This document shows, piece after piece, positions 34,300 to 45,000 of a DNA stretch of 64,000 nucleotides. The notes under the pieces are model-generated. The model was not told where the DNA came from, ran no database searches, and worked only from the letters and a program-made list of their open reading frames with translations. The DNA lies in contig JAUPFP010000056.1 in assembly GCA_036925085.1 (NCBI GenBank), positions 496,001 to 560,000 of the forward strand, given 5' to 3'. The translations under genes were made by a program, and so were the position numbers. Each line of letters opens with the position of its first letter. The stretch's first letter is position 1. The stretch is from Brachycybe producta (lineage: Eukaryota > Arthropoda > Diplopoda > Playtdesmida > Andrognathidae).

Positions 34300-35176
34300 T
34301 ATTATAATTTATCGTCCGTTTAAGAAGTGATACCACGTAATACCTTGTGCATGCCGACCAACTTGCCAAGCTGTGGACTACGTCACTTACAGTGGCAGTC
34401 CACAGTCGCGCAATATCGAGCTTCCAGGCAACAGTCCGAGCTAAAGAACACCGGGAGTGGCAGTAACTGTGGAACTTTTCTAATACTGACGGCCAAGTCC
34501 ATGAGCTGCTGCCACAGCTGGACCATTCTCACCACATCTTCTCAGGAAAAATAGTTTTGTTGATGAACAGGCACGGTCCGTTCAATCGCTACCTCCAACA
34601 TTTGCAGCTCTCTATTACAGACGGCTGTTGCTCATGCAAACTTGGTGAGGAGGACACTCTACAGCACATCCTCTTCCATTGTATGCTTCCCACTCTCACT
34701 GCAGCACACGACCGACTCATCTTATGCTCCACTAGGACTGGTCTTAGTTGGCCAATCCACCCAGCTGTCCTTTTTAAAGCTGAACACTTGAAGGCAATGT
34801 GTGAGTTTGCCAATGATGCGGTCTTCCGATACCCTGTTTCTCATGATGATGCCACTACTGACAACAGCTCTGCTAGTGACAGTGATAACTCCCAATGAGA
34901 TAATAGTGGCCACCATGCTTTCAGCTTCTCCCTTACAATGACGACTAAATCACCCAAACCGAACATTGGAACTATGATAACACAGACCTGTTAATCACAA
35001 CCTAGCGCATAAACACTAGCTGCTAACCTAGAGATACTATGTTTTTGTGGTACCAGGGAGGGGTAGGGGCCTCTAGGCTCTTGTCTACCTTCGCGGCAAA
35101 GACCCTTCTTGTTAAGACTGTCGTACACCAAATGGTATAAATGGCCTAAAGCCTATCGGCAGGTGGGCCTTAGTTA
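34300..35176 (+). pseudogene. Non-LTR retrotransposon, degraded C-terminal coding end
   Basis: Frame 34557-34898 encodes RHGPFNRYLQHLQL, then a Cys/His cluster C-x-C...EDTLQHILFHC. This is the usual C-terminal zinc-knuckle-like block of Jockey/I/CR1-type LINE reverse transcriptases (hGpfN.YL...C.CG..ET..H.L..C). The upstream part (34327-34554) is in another frame and has lost sense, so the copy is frameshifted and 5'-truncated. The tail includes 'taaagcctatcggcaggtgg'. It directly abuts the MITE at 35177. Clade not determined. Confidence 0.75.
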
Positions 35177-35481
35177 TATTTGCAACACATGAGTTAAATG
35201 AATTCAAATTAAATGTGTTTAGGTGAATTATACGGAATCCAGTTAAGGACATACGAACCAAATAAAAATTCACTTTATTATTAATATTTTTAAATTGAAA
35301 TACTAAATCAATATTTTAATGTCAATAGTTTCTATAAATTATATTTAAGTATTAACTCAATATTTTCAGATTATTAACTGAATAAATTGAATTCGACATA
35401 TAGTCCGTTTGCCCTTCACAGGACTCTGTAGAACATGTTTAATATTTAAATGCATTTAACTGTGTATTTGTGTTGAAGGTA
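35177..35481 (-). mobile_element. PIF/Harbinger-like MITE TACCTAGTACACAC, copy 3 (inverted)
   Basis: Begins TATTTGCAACACATGAGTTA and ends ...GTTGAAGGTA before TAA (35482-35484); the left flank is TTA. The interior holds 'ggtgaattatacggaatcca' and 'cttcacaggactctgtagaa'. More diverged at its ends than copy 2. Confidence 0.8.
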
Positions 35482-37020
35482 TAAGTAACAAAATACAGTG
35501 CTGGCCTTTGGGGGTGGCGAGGGTGCCGAGCGAGTTTTTGGAGCATTCTTAAAATTCTTTTATAATATGTTTATCGGGTCGAAACATTTTCACCTTTGTG
35601 AACAGAACAACTCGACCCCCTTTGTCCAGTTCTACAAAATGTCACAAAACAGACTTTCCAATTTAGGAACTCTTATCCATTGAAAATGAAATTGCCGAAA
35701 ATATCGACTTTTCTGCTCTAATTAAAGATTTCGCCCATAAAAAAGGCCAGAACAGACAACTTTTTTAATCTTCAGATATTAATTAAAATTAGTTTAAAAT
35801 TTTCTTTGTGATCTTTGCACTGGTTTGTCATTTTTTAAATCTAAAAATAATATGGGTTTCTCTTTAGACATAATTTGATGTGTAATTTTTGTACTAAAAA
35901 TGAAGCAAATATTTTCATTTTCTTATTTTTAATGGGGCGCTAAGAAGGAAAAGGTTGCTTCTGTAAAAAGTTTATTTTGAAAGATACCTTTTTTTTTTCT
36001 TTATGAAAATAATGTGCTATGATTCTAGTTTCTAATAATTTGCTCCTTGAAACAAGTAAAGAATAACCAGAATTTCAAAAGCAGTCGTTTAGAAAACAAA
36101 AGTTAAATTGTGAATTTGTGAAGAGGCAGGCGCAAACCCAAATGAATTTTTTTTTTCAATAAATCCTGAAAATCCATAAAAACTAGAAGAAAAAAAACTT
36201 TCGATTAAAACATATTTTTTTTTTTTTTAAAAAAAAGCTCTTTTATAATCAGAGTTCCCTCAAACGTTCCCGATATAAGCGATATTCAATCAAATTTAAT
36301 TCCATCCCAACATCAACAACAACAAAAAATTCAATTCGGAAGCTCATAAATTCATTATTTTATTTTTCTAGTCTGGTTTTTCTCCCCCTTTTTTATTTTT
36401 CCTAATAATTTCATTCAATGATGATGATGATAATGGTGGGTCTTTTTACTTAGCTCTCTCTCTCTCTCTTCAGAGTCTAGAATTTGGAGAGATCGTTAGC
36501 AATCTAATTGGCCCTTGACTCTCAAAAACAGACAAAAAAAAAGGGAAAGAGAAAAAATAACATCCCGTTATCCAAACATTTACAGAAGACGGCCATTTAT
36601 CGACTAAATAAATGAATGAAAGGGACTAGAGAATTAAAAAGACTAGAAAGTGAGAGATATATAGAAATATAGTAGAAAAAGCATACAAAAATTGGAGGGT
36701 TTGTTTGAGGGAGAGAGTAAGTAAATGTCAGAAGAAGAAAAAAAAAAGAGGGCGGAGATGAAATGTTGGCATTTCTGATAGAAAACATCTTTTGAAAAAA
36801 AAAAAAAGTAACCAGGTAACAAGATCATTAGCTACAACCTAGCAACTTAAGAGATAGTTGTGATAGATACATTACACAGATAAGATAGACTTGCATCAAA
36901 ATGAATTGAGGGGTCAATTGGGTCTTCTTCTTTCTATACGTTTTAACAAGTTCACTTAGAATAATAATCAACTCTCCTCCTCCTCCTACTTCATATGTCA
37001 AGTGTCAACAAGAAGCAATT
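35482..37020. other. Spacer with an ACTAGAAG arm and simple repeats
   Basis: Half ACTAGAAG repeat at about 35965-36045; (ATG)n at 36418-36432; CT run 36452-36470; polypurine/polypyrimidine strings. The 61-codon frame at 35498-35683 has no recognisable domain. No gene. Confidence 0.5.
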
Positions 37021-38069
37021 AAGACAGATCACTAGCAATTTTTTTGTTGTTGTTGTTGCTTGTAACACAAGACACAAAGTTGCACAGAAGTTTCAAGTCT
37101 AAAAATCTTTGTAGGGAAATTCATTTGGAAATAATGTCCAGAACCATGTTTTTTTCAGACGACTGGAGATGTAATTAAAGCCCTTGTCACACTAGCAACT
37201 TTTCATGCAATCAAATTTACAATGTGACATGCAACTTCTTTGTTTATAGTGTGGAATGATGGCATGCAACTTGATAAAACTTTTTTTTAACTATTCAGTT
37301 GCATATGTTCAACTTTTGTATAGACTTTTTATGAAATGTTCTGACAAAACAACCAATCAGGCTGTATGCTGGAAATGACTTCAAAACTTCGAATGAATTT
37401 TCGGTTTCATGACTTCCAGGTTTATAAAACTTCAATCTTGTCAGCTGATCAATAATGGTTTCCACAATGTGGACAAACAAACGATGTTTTGAAAATTTCA
37501 TTGCAACTGGTTTTAAAACTAGTTTCATGTGTGATATAGAAGTTTATTACAAAGTTCTAGTTGCAAGTCACATCACAAGTTGCATTGCAAGTTGAACCAC
37601 ATTAAAAGTTGCTATTGTGATGGGGCTTAAGAGAGATCCACTAGCAATTTTTTTTACTTGTCACCCAAGACAAAAAAGTTGCACGAAAGTACCAAGTCTA
37701 AAAAAAAGCCTTGTAGGCAACCTGACAGTGTTAATCGCCGGAAATAATGTCGAGAGCCATGTTTTCAGATGACTGGAGATGTCTTTAAAGCCCCTATCAC
37801 ACTAGCAACTCTTGATGAAACTTTGATGCAATAAAACTTACAATGTGACATGCAACTTCTTTGTTTATAGTGTGATATGATGGCATGCAACTTGATAAAA
37901 CTAATCTACTGTGACTTCAGTCTTGTGAGACTTCAGTCTCATTCAGTTGGACATGTTCAACTTCTGTGGAGACTTTTTTATGACATTTTCTGACAAACAG
38001 CCAATCAGGCTGTATGCCAGAAATGACATCAAAATTTTGAATGAATTTCCGGTTTCATGACTTCCAGTT
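37021..38069. repeat. Tandem segmental duplication of about 607 bp carrying a MITE
   Basis: Segment A starts 'agacagatcactagcaat' (37023) and segment B 'agagatccactagcaatttt' (about 37632). Both continue with 'caagtctaaaaa', 'ttgtagg', 'ggaaataatgtc', 'ccatgtttt', 'gactggagatgt' and then the AGCCC-type MITE. Segment B diverges by small indels and its MITE copy is broken by the insertion at 38070. Confidence 0.8.
37179..37627. mobile_element. AGCCC-type fold-back MITE, full copy, TAA duplication
   Basis: Flanked by TAA at 37176-37178 and 37628-37630. Ends AGCCCTTGTCACACTAGCAA and TTGCTATTGTGATGGGGCT. Inner arms 'atgcaacttgataaaactt' and others. A three-base TWA duplication fits PIF/Harbinger. 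The 77-codon minus frame inside (37295-37528) is non-coding by appearance. Confidence 0.85.
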
Positions 38070-38413
38070 CAGTGCCATCTTAATGGGGGGCCAACTGGGC
38101 CCTGACCCAGGGCCTCTGTCTAAACTAGGGCCTCAGTCAGTTAATTGCCACTATTTTCTGTATTTTTAAATCTTTAATTTCAATTTATCTGACATCAAAA
38201 ACATTTTACTATTTTAAAAAATAGGCCTATTCACTTCATAAAAGTCCTGTTCCAATATATATACAATGGAAATCATCATAGAATCATCAATACTTTTTAT
38301 ATCTAGAACACTGGTTCCTTGGGGGGAAAAAAATAAATTTATTTGTAAGGCATAGGTTGGGGCCTCAAATAAATCTTGTGCCAGGGGCCACAAAAGACTT
38401 AAAGACGGCCCTG
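38070..38413. mobile_element. hAT-like MITE inside a broken AGCCC-type MITE
   Basis: 8-bp target duplication TTCCAGTT (38062-38069) against TTCCAGCT (38414-38421), one mismatch. Ends CAGTGCCATCTTAATGGGGG and ...AAGACGGCCCTG are imperfect inverted repeats with the hAT-typical CAG.G start; subterminal 'gggccctgacccagggcc' and 'ggggcctcaaataaatc'. Splits the second copy of the 37-kb MITE. Confidence 0.85.
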
Positions 38414-38421
38414 TTCCAGCT

Positions 38422-38974
38422 GATGAACTTTCTATACTTGGACTTTTAATACAAGCAACTTTTGAAGAAAATTATTCATAGTCTTTATTCTAGTTTTATT
38501 TTTGTCTTCAAAAAGACAAAAATTTAGTGTTCGTTCAAAAATAAACATTTTATTTATGAACTAAATTCAAATTCTGCTAAAAAAAAATTAAGACTTTAAA
38601 TATGCTAAAGATGTTATCATATTTTTTTTTTCATTTTTTTTTTCATATTTTTTTTTAGACAGCAGAATATTATTTTCATGTTCAACAGATCTTTTAAAAT
38701 AAACGTTTTATTGACTTTTTTTCTCTCTCAGTGAAGCTAAGAAATATTAAAAATCCTTTTAGCAAAGGAAATTATATAAAAAAACATCCCAAATATAAAA
38801 CGTTCCAGAATGGAGTTAGGACGGTCTGTTTAATTAAATAATTAAGCTAACTGTGTAGTAGTCCTATTTAATTAAATTTAGCACCTTGTGTAAATATGTT
38901 TCTAAGGATATTTTTGAAAATATCTAGGTCTTTTTTTTTAGAAAATAGCCTTAAATAAATCCACGTCTCTTTAA
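38422..38974. other. Remnant of the split MITE, then spacer
   Basis: The first 50 bp continue the interrupted AGCCC-type element ('tttaatacaagcaactttt'). The rest is AT-rich with poly-T runs (38622-38655). No gene. Confidence 0.5.
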
Positions 38975-39270
38975 TACCTAGTACACACACCTGATAATTT
39001 AAATGTATTTAAATAATAAACGTATTCTACAGAGCCCTGCGAAGGACAAAACAACCAAATGTTGAATTCAATTTCTTCAGTTAATAATCTCAAAATATTG
39101 AGTTAATACTTAAATATAATAATATAAACTATTGATTTAGTATTTCAATTTAAAATATTAATAATTAAAGTCAATTTTTATTTGTGATTCATGTCCTTAA
39201 CTGGATTCCGTATAATTCACCTAAACACATTTAATTTCAATTAATTTAACTCATGTATGTATACAAGGTA
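38975..39270 (+). mobile_element. PIF/Harbinger-like MITE TACCTAGTACACAC, copy 4
   Basis: Exact TAA duplications at 38972-38974 and 39271-39273. Ends TACCTAGTACACACACCTGA and ...GTATACAAGGTA. Well-preserved interior. Confidence 0.9.
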
Positions 39271-39309
39271 TAAAGCTCGTTTCAGAAGTAAAATGAAGAA
39301 AAACTTGAA

Positions 39310-39515
39310 GATGTTTTTAGAAACTAGAAGTGTTGCTCAATCACTTAAAAAAGTAATTTCATGCTAATATTTTTTAAAATGTTTTTTATGTCAATTTTAA
39401 AAGGATCCTACATTTTAAATAGTTGACATTTTCTTCATTTTTGACTATAAAAAAAAGTTTATTTTAAAAGATGTCAACACGAAAACACAAATTTCTAGTT
39501 TTCAACACACTTTAA
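39310..39515. repeat. ACTAGAAG fold-back repeat, full copy
   Basis: 'ttagaaactagaagtgttgc' to 'aaatttctagttttcaacac', inner arms 'gtttattttaaaagatgtca' and its partner. Confidence 0.7.
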
Positions 39516-39601
39516 ATTTTTACTTATGTGTTCCTCTTCTGAAACACAGAATAATCAAAAGAGTTCAAAAATCAGCTGTTCATAATGTAAAAAAGTCATA
39601 G

Positions 39602-39933
39602 GGTTACGATCATACGACTAAATGCGGAGCAAACGGACAAATTGACAAGCACATAAGCGACACACACGCAGTTAGAAATCGGGGAGAACTTCAGTTGGAT
39701 CCGCTCTTATTATGACGACCGGCAACTTCTAATTGGTTTGTTGTGCGGTTCGACGTTGAAAAGGGCGGACGTCAGATTACGACTAACTAAACCAATTAGA
39801 ACGTTGCAGGTCGTCATAACTAAGAGCGGATCCAACTGAAGTTCTCCCCGATTTCTAACTGCTTGTAAGCGACACTGGCCGTGATCGTCATTTTACCGTT
39901 TGCGTCGCCGCACTTAGTCGTATGAACGTAACC
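39602..39933. mobile_element. Fold-back GGTTACG..CATACGACTAA with a nested element
   Basis: Outer arms 'ggttacgatcatacgactaa' and 'ttagtcgtatgaacgtaacc', plus 'gcggagcaaacgg' against 'ccgtttgcgtcgccgc'. Inside is a CAATTAGAAATCGGGA element (39669-39862). The outer family is seen only here, so its limits rest on the inverted repeat. Confidence 0.7.
39669..39862. mobile_element. Nested CAGTTAGAAATCGGGG fold-back
   Basis: 'cagttagaaatcggggagaa' pairs with 'ttctccccgatttctaactg'; inner 'gttggatccgctctt' with 'aagagcggatccaac'. Same family as 1789-1990. Confidence 0.75.
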
Positions 39934-39987
39934 AGTACTTAACGTGTCTTAAGTTTCTTAAGATGACATAAATGATTGCATTATAAG

Positions 39988-40408
39988 TAGGGATGGGACA
40001 TTCGAATCCCACGAATCTTGAAAAATATTCGAGATTCGAAAACTCGAATCTTCGCCGCTTTTTTCGTCTTTCGAATCCTAACCTTTAAAAAAAAAACTGT
40101 TAAAAACTTTGGTAAAATTAGTTTTAACTCCATTGACGCCAAATAGAAAAGCGTTCACTAACCAAAAGAAAAACCGGCGATTGTTACAATTTCGGTGGTC
40201 TGACCCGGATCACCATTATCATCACCTTGTGGCCTGACCCTGAGTGAAGCCACACTGTGTTTCTATTATTATTAATAATTTAATATTTAATATTATTTCA
40301 TTTATTTGTATCTTCTTAATGAATAATATAGGATTCTTCTTATATGAGAGATTCGAGAACCTTTTTAGGATTCGGATTCGAGAAAATTTATGATTCGCAA
40401 CACCTCTA
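39988..40408 (-). mobile_element. hAT-like MITE, second copy (inverted)
   Basis: 8-bp duplication ATTATAAG (39980-39987) against GTTATAAG (40409-40416), one mismatch. TIR TAGGGATGGGACATTCGAAT. Interior matches 13547-13996 in reverse ('ttaaaactttggtaaaatta', 'tcattaagaaga' region). Confidence 0.85.
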
Positions 40409-41787
40409 GTTATAAGACCTGAGTGTGTATTTGAGGCTATTTTCTAAAAAAAAAACCGCAATGATTTTCAAATCAAGCCCTATACTGATTGCAATTGGCA
40501 CAAAGATTATATTTCAAAGTGAAGAAGAAATTTGTGAACAAGAAACGAAATTCCCATCATATTAATAATAATAATCATCATCATTATATTTGTAATAGCT
40601 ATTTACAATAATAACAAACATTTTTGAATTTAATAATGTATTTAACAAAGACCAAAAAAAAAACAAAAAAAACCAATGTGGCCACAATGGGGGAATACGA
40701 TCCAAAGTTTCCAACAACAAAAAAATTTGGTCAACCTAAGTTACATATGAGATAGAGCGCCCTCTACAACTAAATGTAAATCTATAAGCAAGATAAATTT
40801 ATAAAGGTAAAGCAACTCCATTGTTAGAAGAAGAAGAAAAAACCTCACCAAAAGTGAGTTAAGAATTAGCTGCTATTTGAAGCTAAAAGGAAAGACATTT
40901 TGCATAAAATGTCTGTCATCCATTGAACCCTATTGTAACTGAAGCACTAAGTACAGCTTGCGCCATCTATTGGCCACACTCAAGTTTTGGCACAAAATGC
41001 TCCACAGGAAGAGAGCTCTCTCAGTTGAGTTAAATTCCTGTACAATTTATCTTATCTATAAGTAAAACATGATTATTTCTAGAGGGCGCTCTATTTCATA
41101 CAATAAACTTTAAGTTAACTTAAGTTAAAAAAATAGCACGCAAAGAGCAATTTCTTTTTCTTCTAATTATAAACACTGGTGGCGCTGCAGGCGTTCTGAT
41201 ATATATAATAATAATACAAAAAAGGTAAAATTTGGGTGAAAAAGGGTTAAGAAGCTAATATAAGCATTCCTTGATTAAAAATCAAAGAATACATGACTAG
41301 GAAGAAAAGGGGGGTTAAGAACAACAACAATAACAATAACAACAACAGAAGCAGCATTTTGTAAAAAAGGTAGCTAAAAAAATGATGCAACAACAGCGCC
41401 CCCTTTTGGCAAAAAAACTTATACCTGAATATCTTTTTGTATTTTTTTCTTCTTCTTTCTTTTCACTTCTTCAATTACAAAGCTAGTTTTAATTATATAT
41501 TATATTAATTATTTGCATATATATATTATTTTAAAAAAAAAAAAAACAGAAAATTGAAATTGGAAAAACTAAATTAAAATTGATGGAAATAATAAAAATT
41601 AAAAACCTGTTGACTTCTTCTCTTTTTTTTTTCTTTTTCATTATTTTCTACGAAAGAAAAAACAAAACAAACAACACTAAAACGGGATTCCTTGGGGACT
41701 TAATACATTACGAGTCAAAAGAGTTCACTTCTTCGGTTTTCCGAATATTTTTTTTTTTGTTTCGTGACACGATCCACATACATTTTA
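40409..41787 (-). other. Ehbp1 3' flank and 3' UTR with a fold-back
   Basis: 41580-41787 is the likely Ehbp1 3' UTR start on the minus strand. A loose inverted pair 'gatagagcgccctctac' (about 40752) and 'agagggcgctctatttc' (about 41080) suggests an old fold-back at 40733-41125. Poly-A and AAC runs near 41320-41350. No other gene; the frames at 41580-42060 on plus are shadows. Confidence 0.45.
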
Positions 41788-41869
41788 CTATTGAATGGCG
41801 CAATTCTTTTCCCGACTTCTGATCGGAGCTCGACTCACATTCTGAGCAATCTCGTCATCGTCTTCGATT
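41788..41869 (-). CDS. Ehbp1: Ehbp1 terminal coding exon (CaaX end)
   Basis: Acceptor 'ttctgtttgcag' precedes 41869. The first base completes an Ala codon begun in the previous exon; then [26 protein letters not shown] and TAG at 41790-41788. CAIQ fits C-a-a-X, and Gln at X favours farnesylation by the usual rule. Only 26 codons, too short to be found by frame length; identified by the splice site, compatible phase, acidic start and CaaX end. Confidence 0.85.
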
Positions 41870-41986
41870 CTGCAAACAGAAAAAAAGAAAGAAAACAATT
41901 TACTTTTAATTGTCTTAATTCATTTTTTTTTTCTAAATTAAAAACCAATTTTTGTTTCAATGATTCAAAAATCGAAATCCAAGTTG

Positions 41987-42037
<51 letters not shown>

Positions 42038-45000
42038 ATAATATGCTGTTATTTAGCTAATCAAAATAAATGTTATACATGACAAGATACGAACAATACA
42101 GACTTTAATTTGTAAAAATGAATTAATAATATTTTTTTCTTCAAAAGAATTTGTGTTATTTTCAAAAATAAAGAAGAAGAAAAAGGGAAGAAGAAGAAGG
42201 CCTTTTGTTAAAAAAAATATTTGTGTACAAAAGATGAGTTTTTGAGGTGAAAATTGCATTGATGCAAAAGCAAGCCAACATAACACCATTTTTGCAAAGG
42301 AAGTTATTATTACATGAACGACGACGAGGTTTTCGTGTTTCAGTAAAAGATTATTATTTTTCTGGTGGTGTTGCCATGAAATGAAAACAAGCAAACAACA
42401 GAAAATAGAAAGAAAAGAGAGAAAGAGAGAAAAAGAGAGACTGAAAAACTTTAGGTTCCGTCACTAATCCCTCTCTCTCTCTCTCTCCTCATTCCCAAAC
42501 ACCGGCTTTCAACCAAAGCAAGGATTAAATATATATATATACTCAGGAAGGGTGAACACCAAGACGACGACTACGATGATGATGATGATGTTCATCATCA
42601 TCATCATCATCATCATCTAAAAGACGCACAAACAAACACAAAGTACGCACAAGAGACACAGACTAGGACACCGAGAGTTCGGCATTTTTCTCCTTCCGAA
42701 ATTCGAATTCTCTCTCTCTCTCTCTGTCTCTCGACAAAAATTGTCTCTTCTTCTTTCTCTTCAACGCCCACAAAACCCAATCATCAAAGTTAAAAAAAAA
42801 AGATGAAGGAAAAAAAAAAAATCTAGAACAAAACTTTAATCCTCAAATAATGAACGTTATGCATGTGTTTTTGAATCATCTTCTTCTTTCCTTCCTTCCT
42901 TTAGGGGTTCTAATGGCTTCTTTTTTTTCGAGGTAACCAAAGACAACACAAGAGAGACAACAACTTCATCTTTTGGTAAAATTCAGAAAAGAGAAAAAAG
43001 ACTCCAGAAAATCAAAAATATATTTTGGTTCAAAATCTTACAACAACAGTGGAACAAGTAAAACGTCCACAGTAATTAATGTTATAAACAGGTGATGAAT
43101 TTGGACCTAGGAGGTAATTAAAGAGGTAGAGGAAGAAGTCCAAAAACAAGTTTAAAATGTGATGGTAAAACGGGATATGGAGGCATGTGGGGGTCTCTGG
43201 GAGTTTGGCACAAAATCGAAAGAAGTGGAGAGATAGAACCGGTAAGACCAACGATGATGATGATGATGATGATAAATTTATCCTGAAATCATTTTGTGTA
43301 GTGTTTCTTCTTGCAGTAGTTAAAAAATAGCTTATTTTTCAATAATTAATATCTTTATTTGTAACAATTGGAAACTGTGTGGTGACAGGTTACGAAACCC
43401 CGTGATAACGAAAGGCACTTGATTCAGAATTGAAGATTCTATATAAAGCCGTTACATTTGGTGGAGGTGCGTGGTTAATGACGTAGTCAGACATGTGCCA
43501 AGTGCTTGCACGTCTCGCGTCTTAGCGAGGATCTAGACGTGATAACGTTTAACTGTGCATTACAACTGCACATGTCAGTGCTCAAGTCCAAGACTTTGGC
43601 AAGTGATTCGCCTCGTAAAGCAGCGCAGTTTTCCTACCTACATGCTCAAGTATAGATCTACTTGCAACTTTATAAAACGTTACGCAGTTCATATTGCACA
43701 GTTAAATGTCAATTTTTATTGCCGGCCTTATATCTAGTACAACACACCTGATAATTTAAATGCATTTAAATAATAAACGTGTTCTACAGAGCCCTGTGTG
43801 AAGGGCAAACAAACAATATGTCGACTTCAATTTATTCAGTTAATAATCTCAAAATATTGAGTTAATTTACTTAAAATATAATATAGAAACTATTGACAAA
43901 ATATTGATTTAGTATTTTTCAATTTAAAATATAATAAAGTCAACTTTTTATTTGGTGTTCTTGTGTCCTTAACTGGATTCCGTATAATTCACCTAAACAC
44001 ATTTCATTTGAATTCATTTAACTCATGTGTGTACAAGGTATTAAAGTCCTTGCTAGATACTCAATGAAAAAGAACTCTGAAAAAATATTCCAAAAACATA
44101 AATTCCACAAAATGGAATTGCAGCCTATATATAGCTTAATGAAAACTCTGAAAACCCTATGTAACCATCTGCACATGGTCACCCTCCTGACCATTGCAAT
44201 GTTGCATTTCCCTAGATTCCCTGTTGTATTTCAGAGCTTGTCATTTCTGAGTATACTCTGAAATGTGAGGCCCGTAGCAAATTAGGCAACAAAATGAGCT
44301 TGTAACCAGCAACAGTCCCCAGAGACTGTTGCTGGTGATGCTACCACTAGCACCACCACTGCAGTTGCAGGCACCAAAATGGTAGCTTGCAACAGTAGCA
44401 AGTGGATGTTGCCTCTGCTCAGTATAGTGAGCATAGGGAACAAGCAACCATTGTGTGCCAGCAACTACTTTCTTGTCACGTGATCATAATTCGGTTGCTG
44501 GTTGCTCGCTCGTTTGGTTGCCTAATTTGCTACGGGCCTTAAAAAACATTATTTCAGAGTAGGCCTTATACTCAAATTTGTCACTCTGAAACAGCAGTTT
44601 TTTTGAAAGAAGAAACTTCCAAAAAATTATCATTTTCTAGTGTTTCGTTGAGTCCTAGCAAGACCTTTAGAATATTTTTTTTATATAAATTCTGGCATTT
44701 TAAACCGAAAAGTAAAAAAGCCAACAGTTTGCAACGGCCATACCACGTTGAACACACTGGTGCTCAATATCTCGTCACCAAAATTCACCATTGTCGGTGA
44801 CAGTATAACTAAGAAAACTGCATATGGTCAGCTGTGTCCCAAACCACAGTCTATAGTGATATATGTGTAAAACATTGTATGTGGGAAGGGGTGACCCTCC
44901 ACTCAAAGAATTGGGGATTCTTTTATTTCCCGAGGGTTATACGACAATGGAATGCCTCTTCCTAAACAGGCTATTGATGATGTCGTTAATGAATTGCGAG

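Noticed and set aside
34589-34916. Minus-strand frames of 64-74 codons over the LINE remnant
   Set aside because: Shadows of the plus-strand reverse-transcriptase C-terminal frame.
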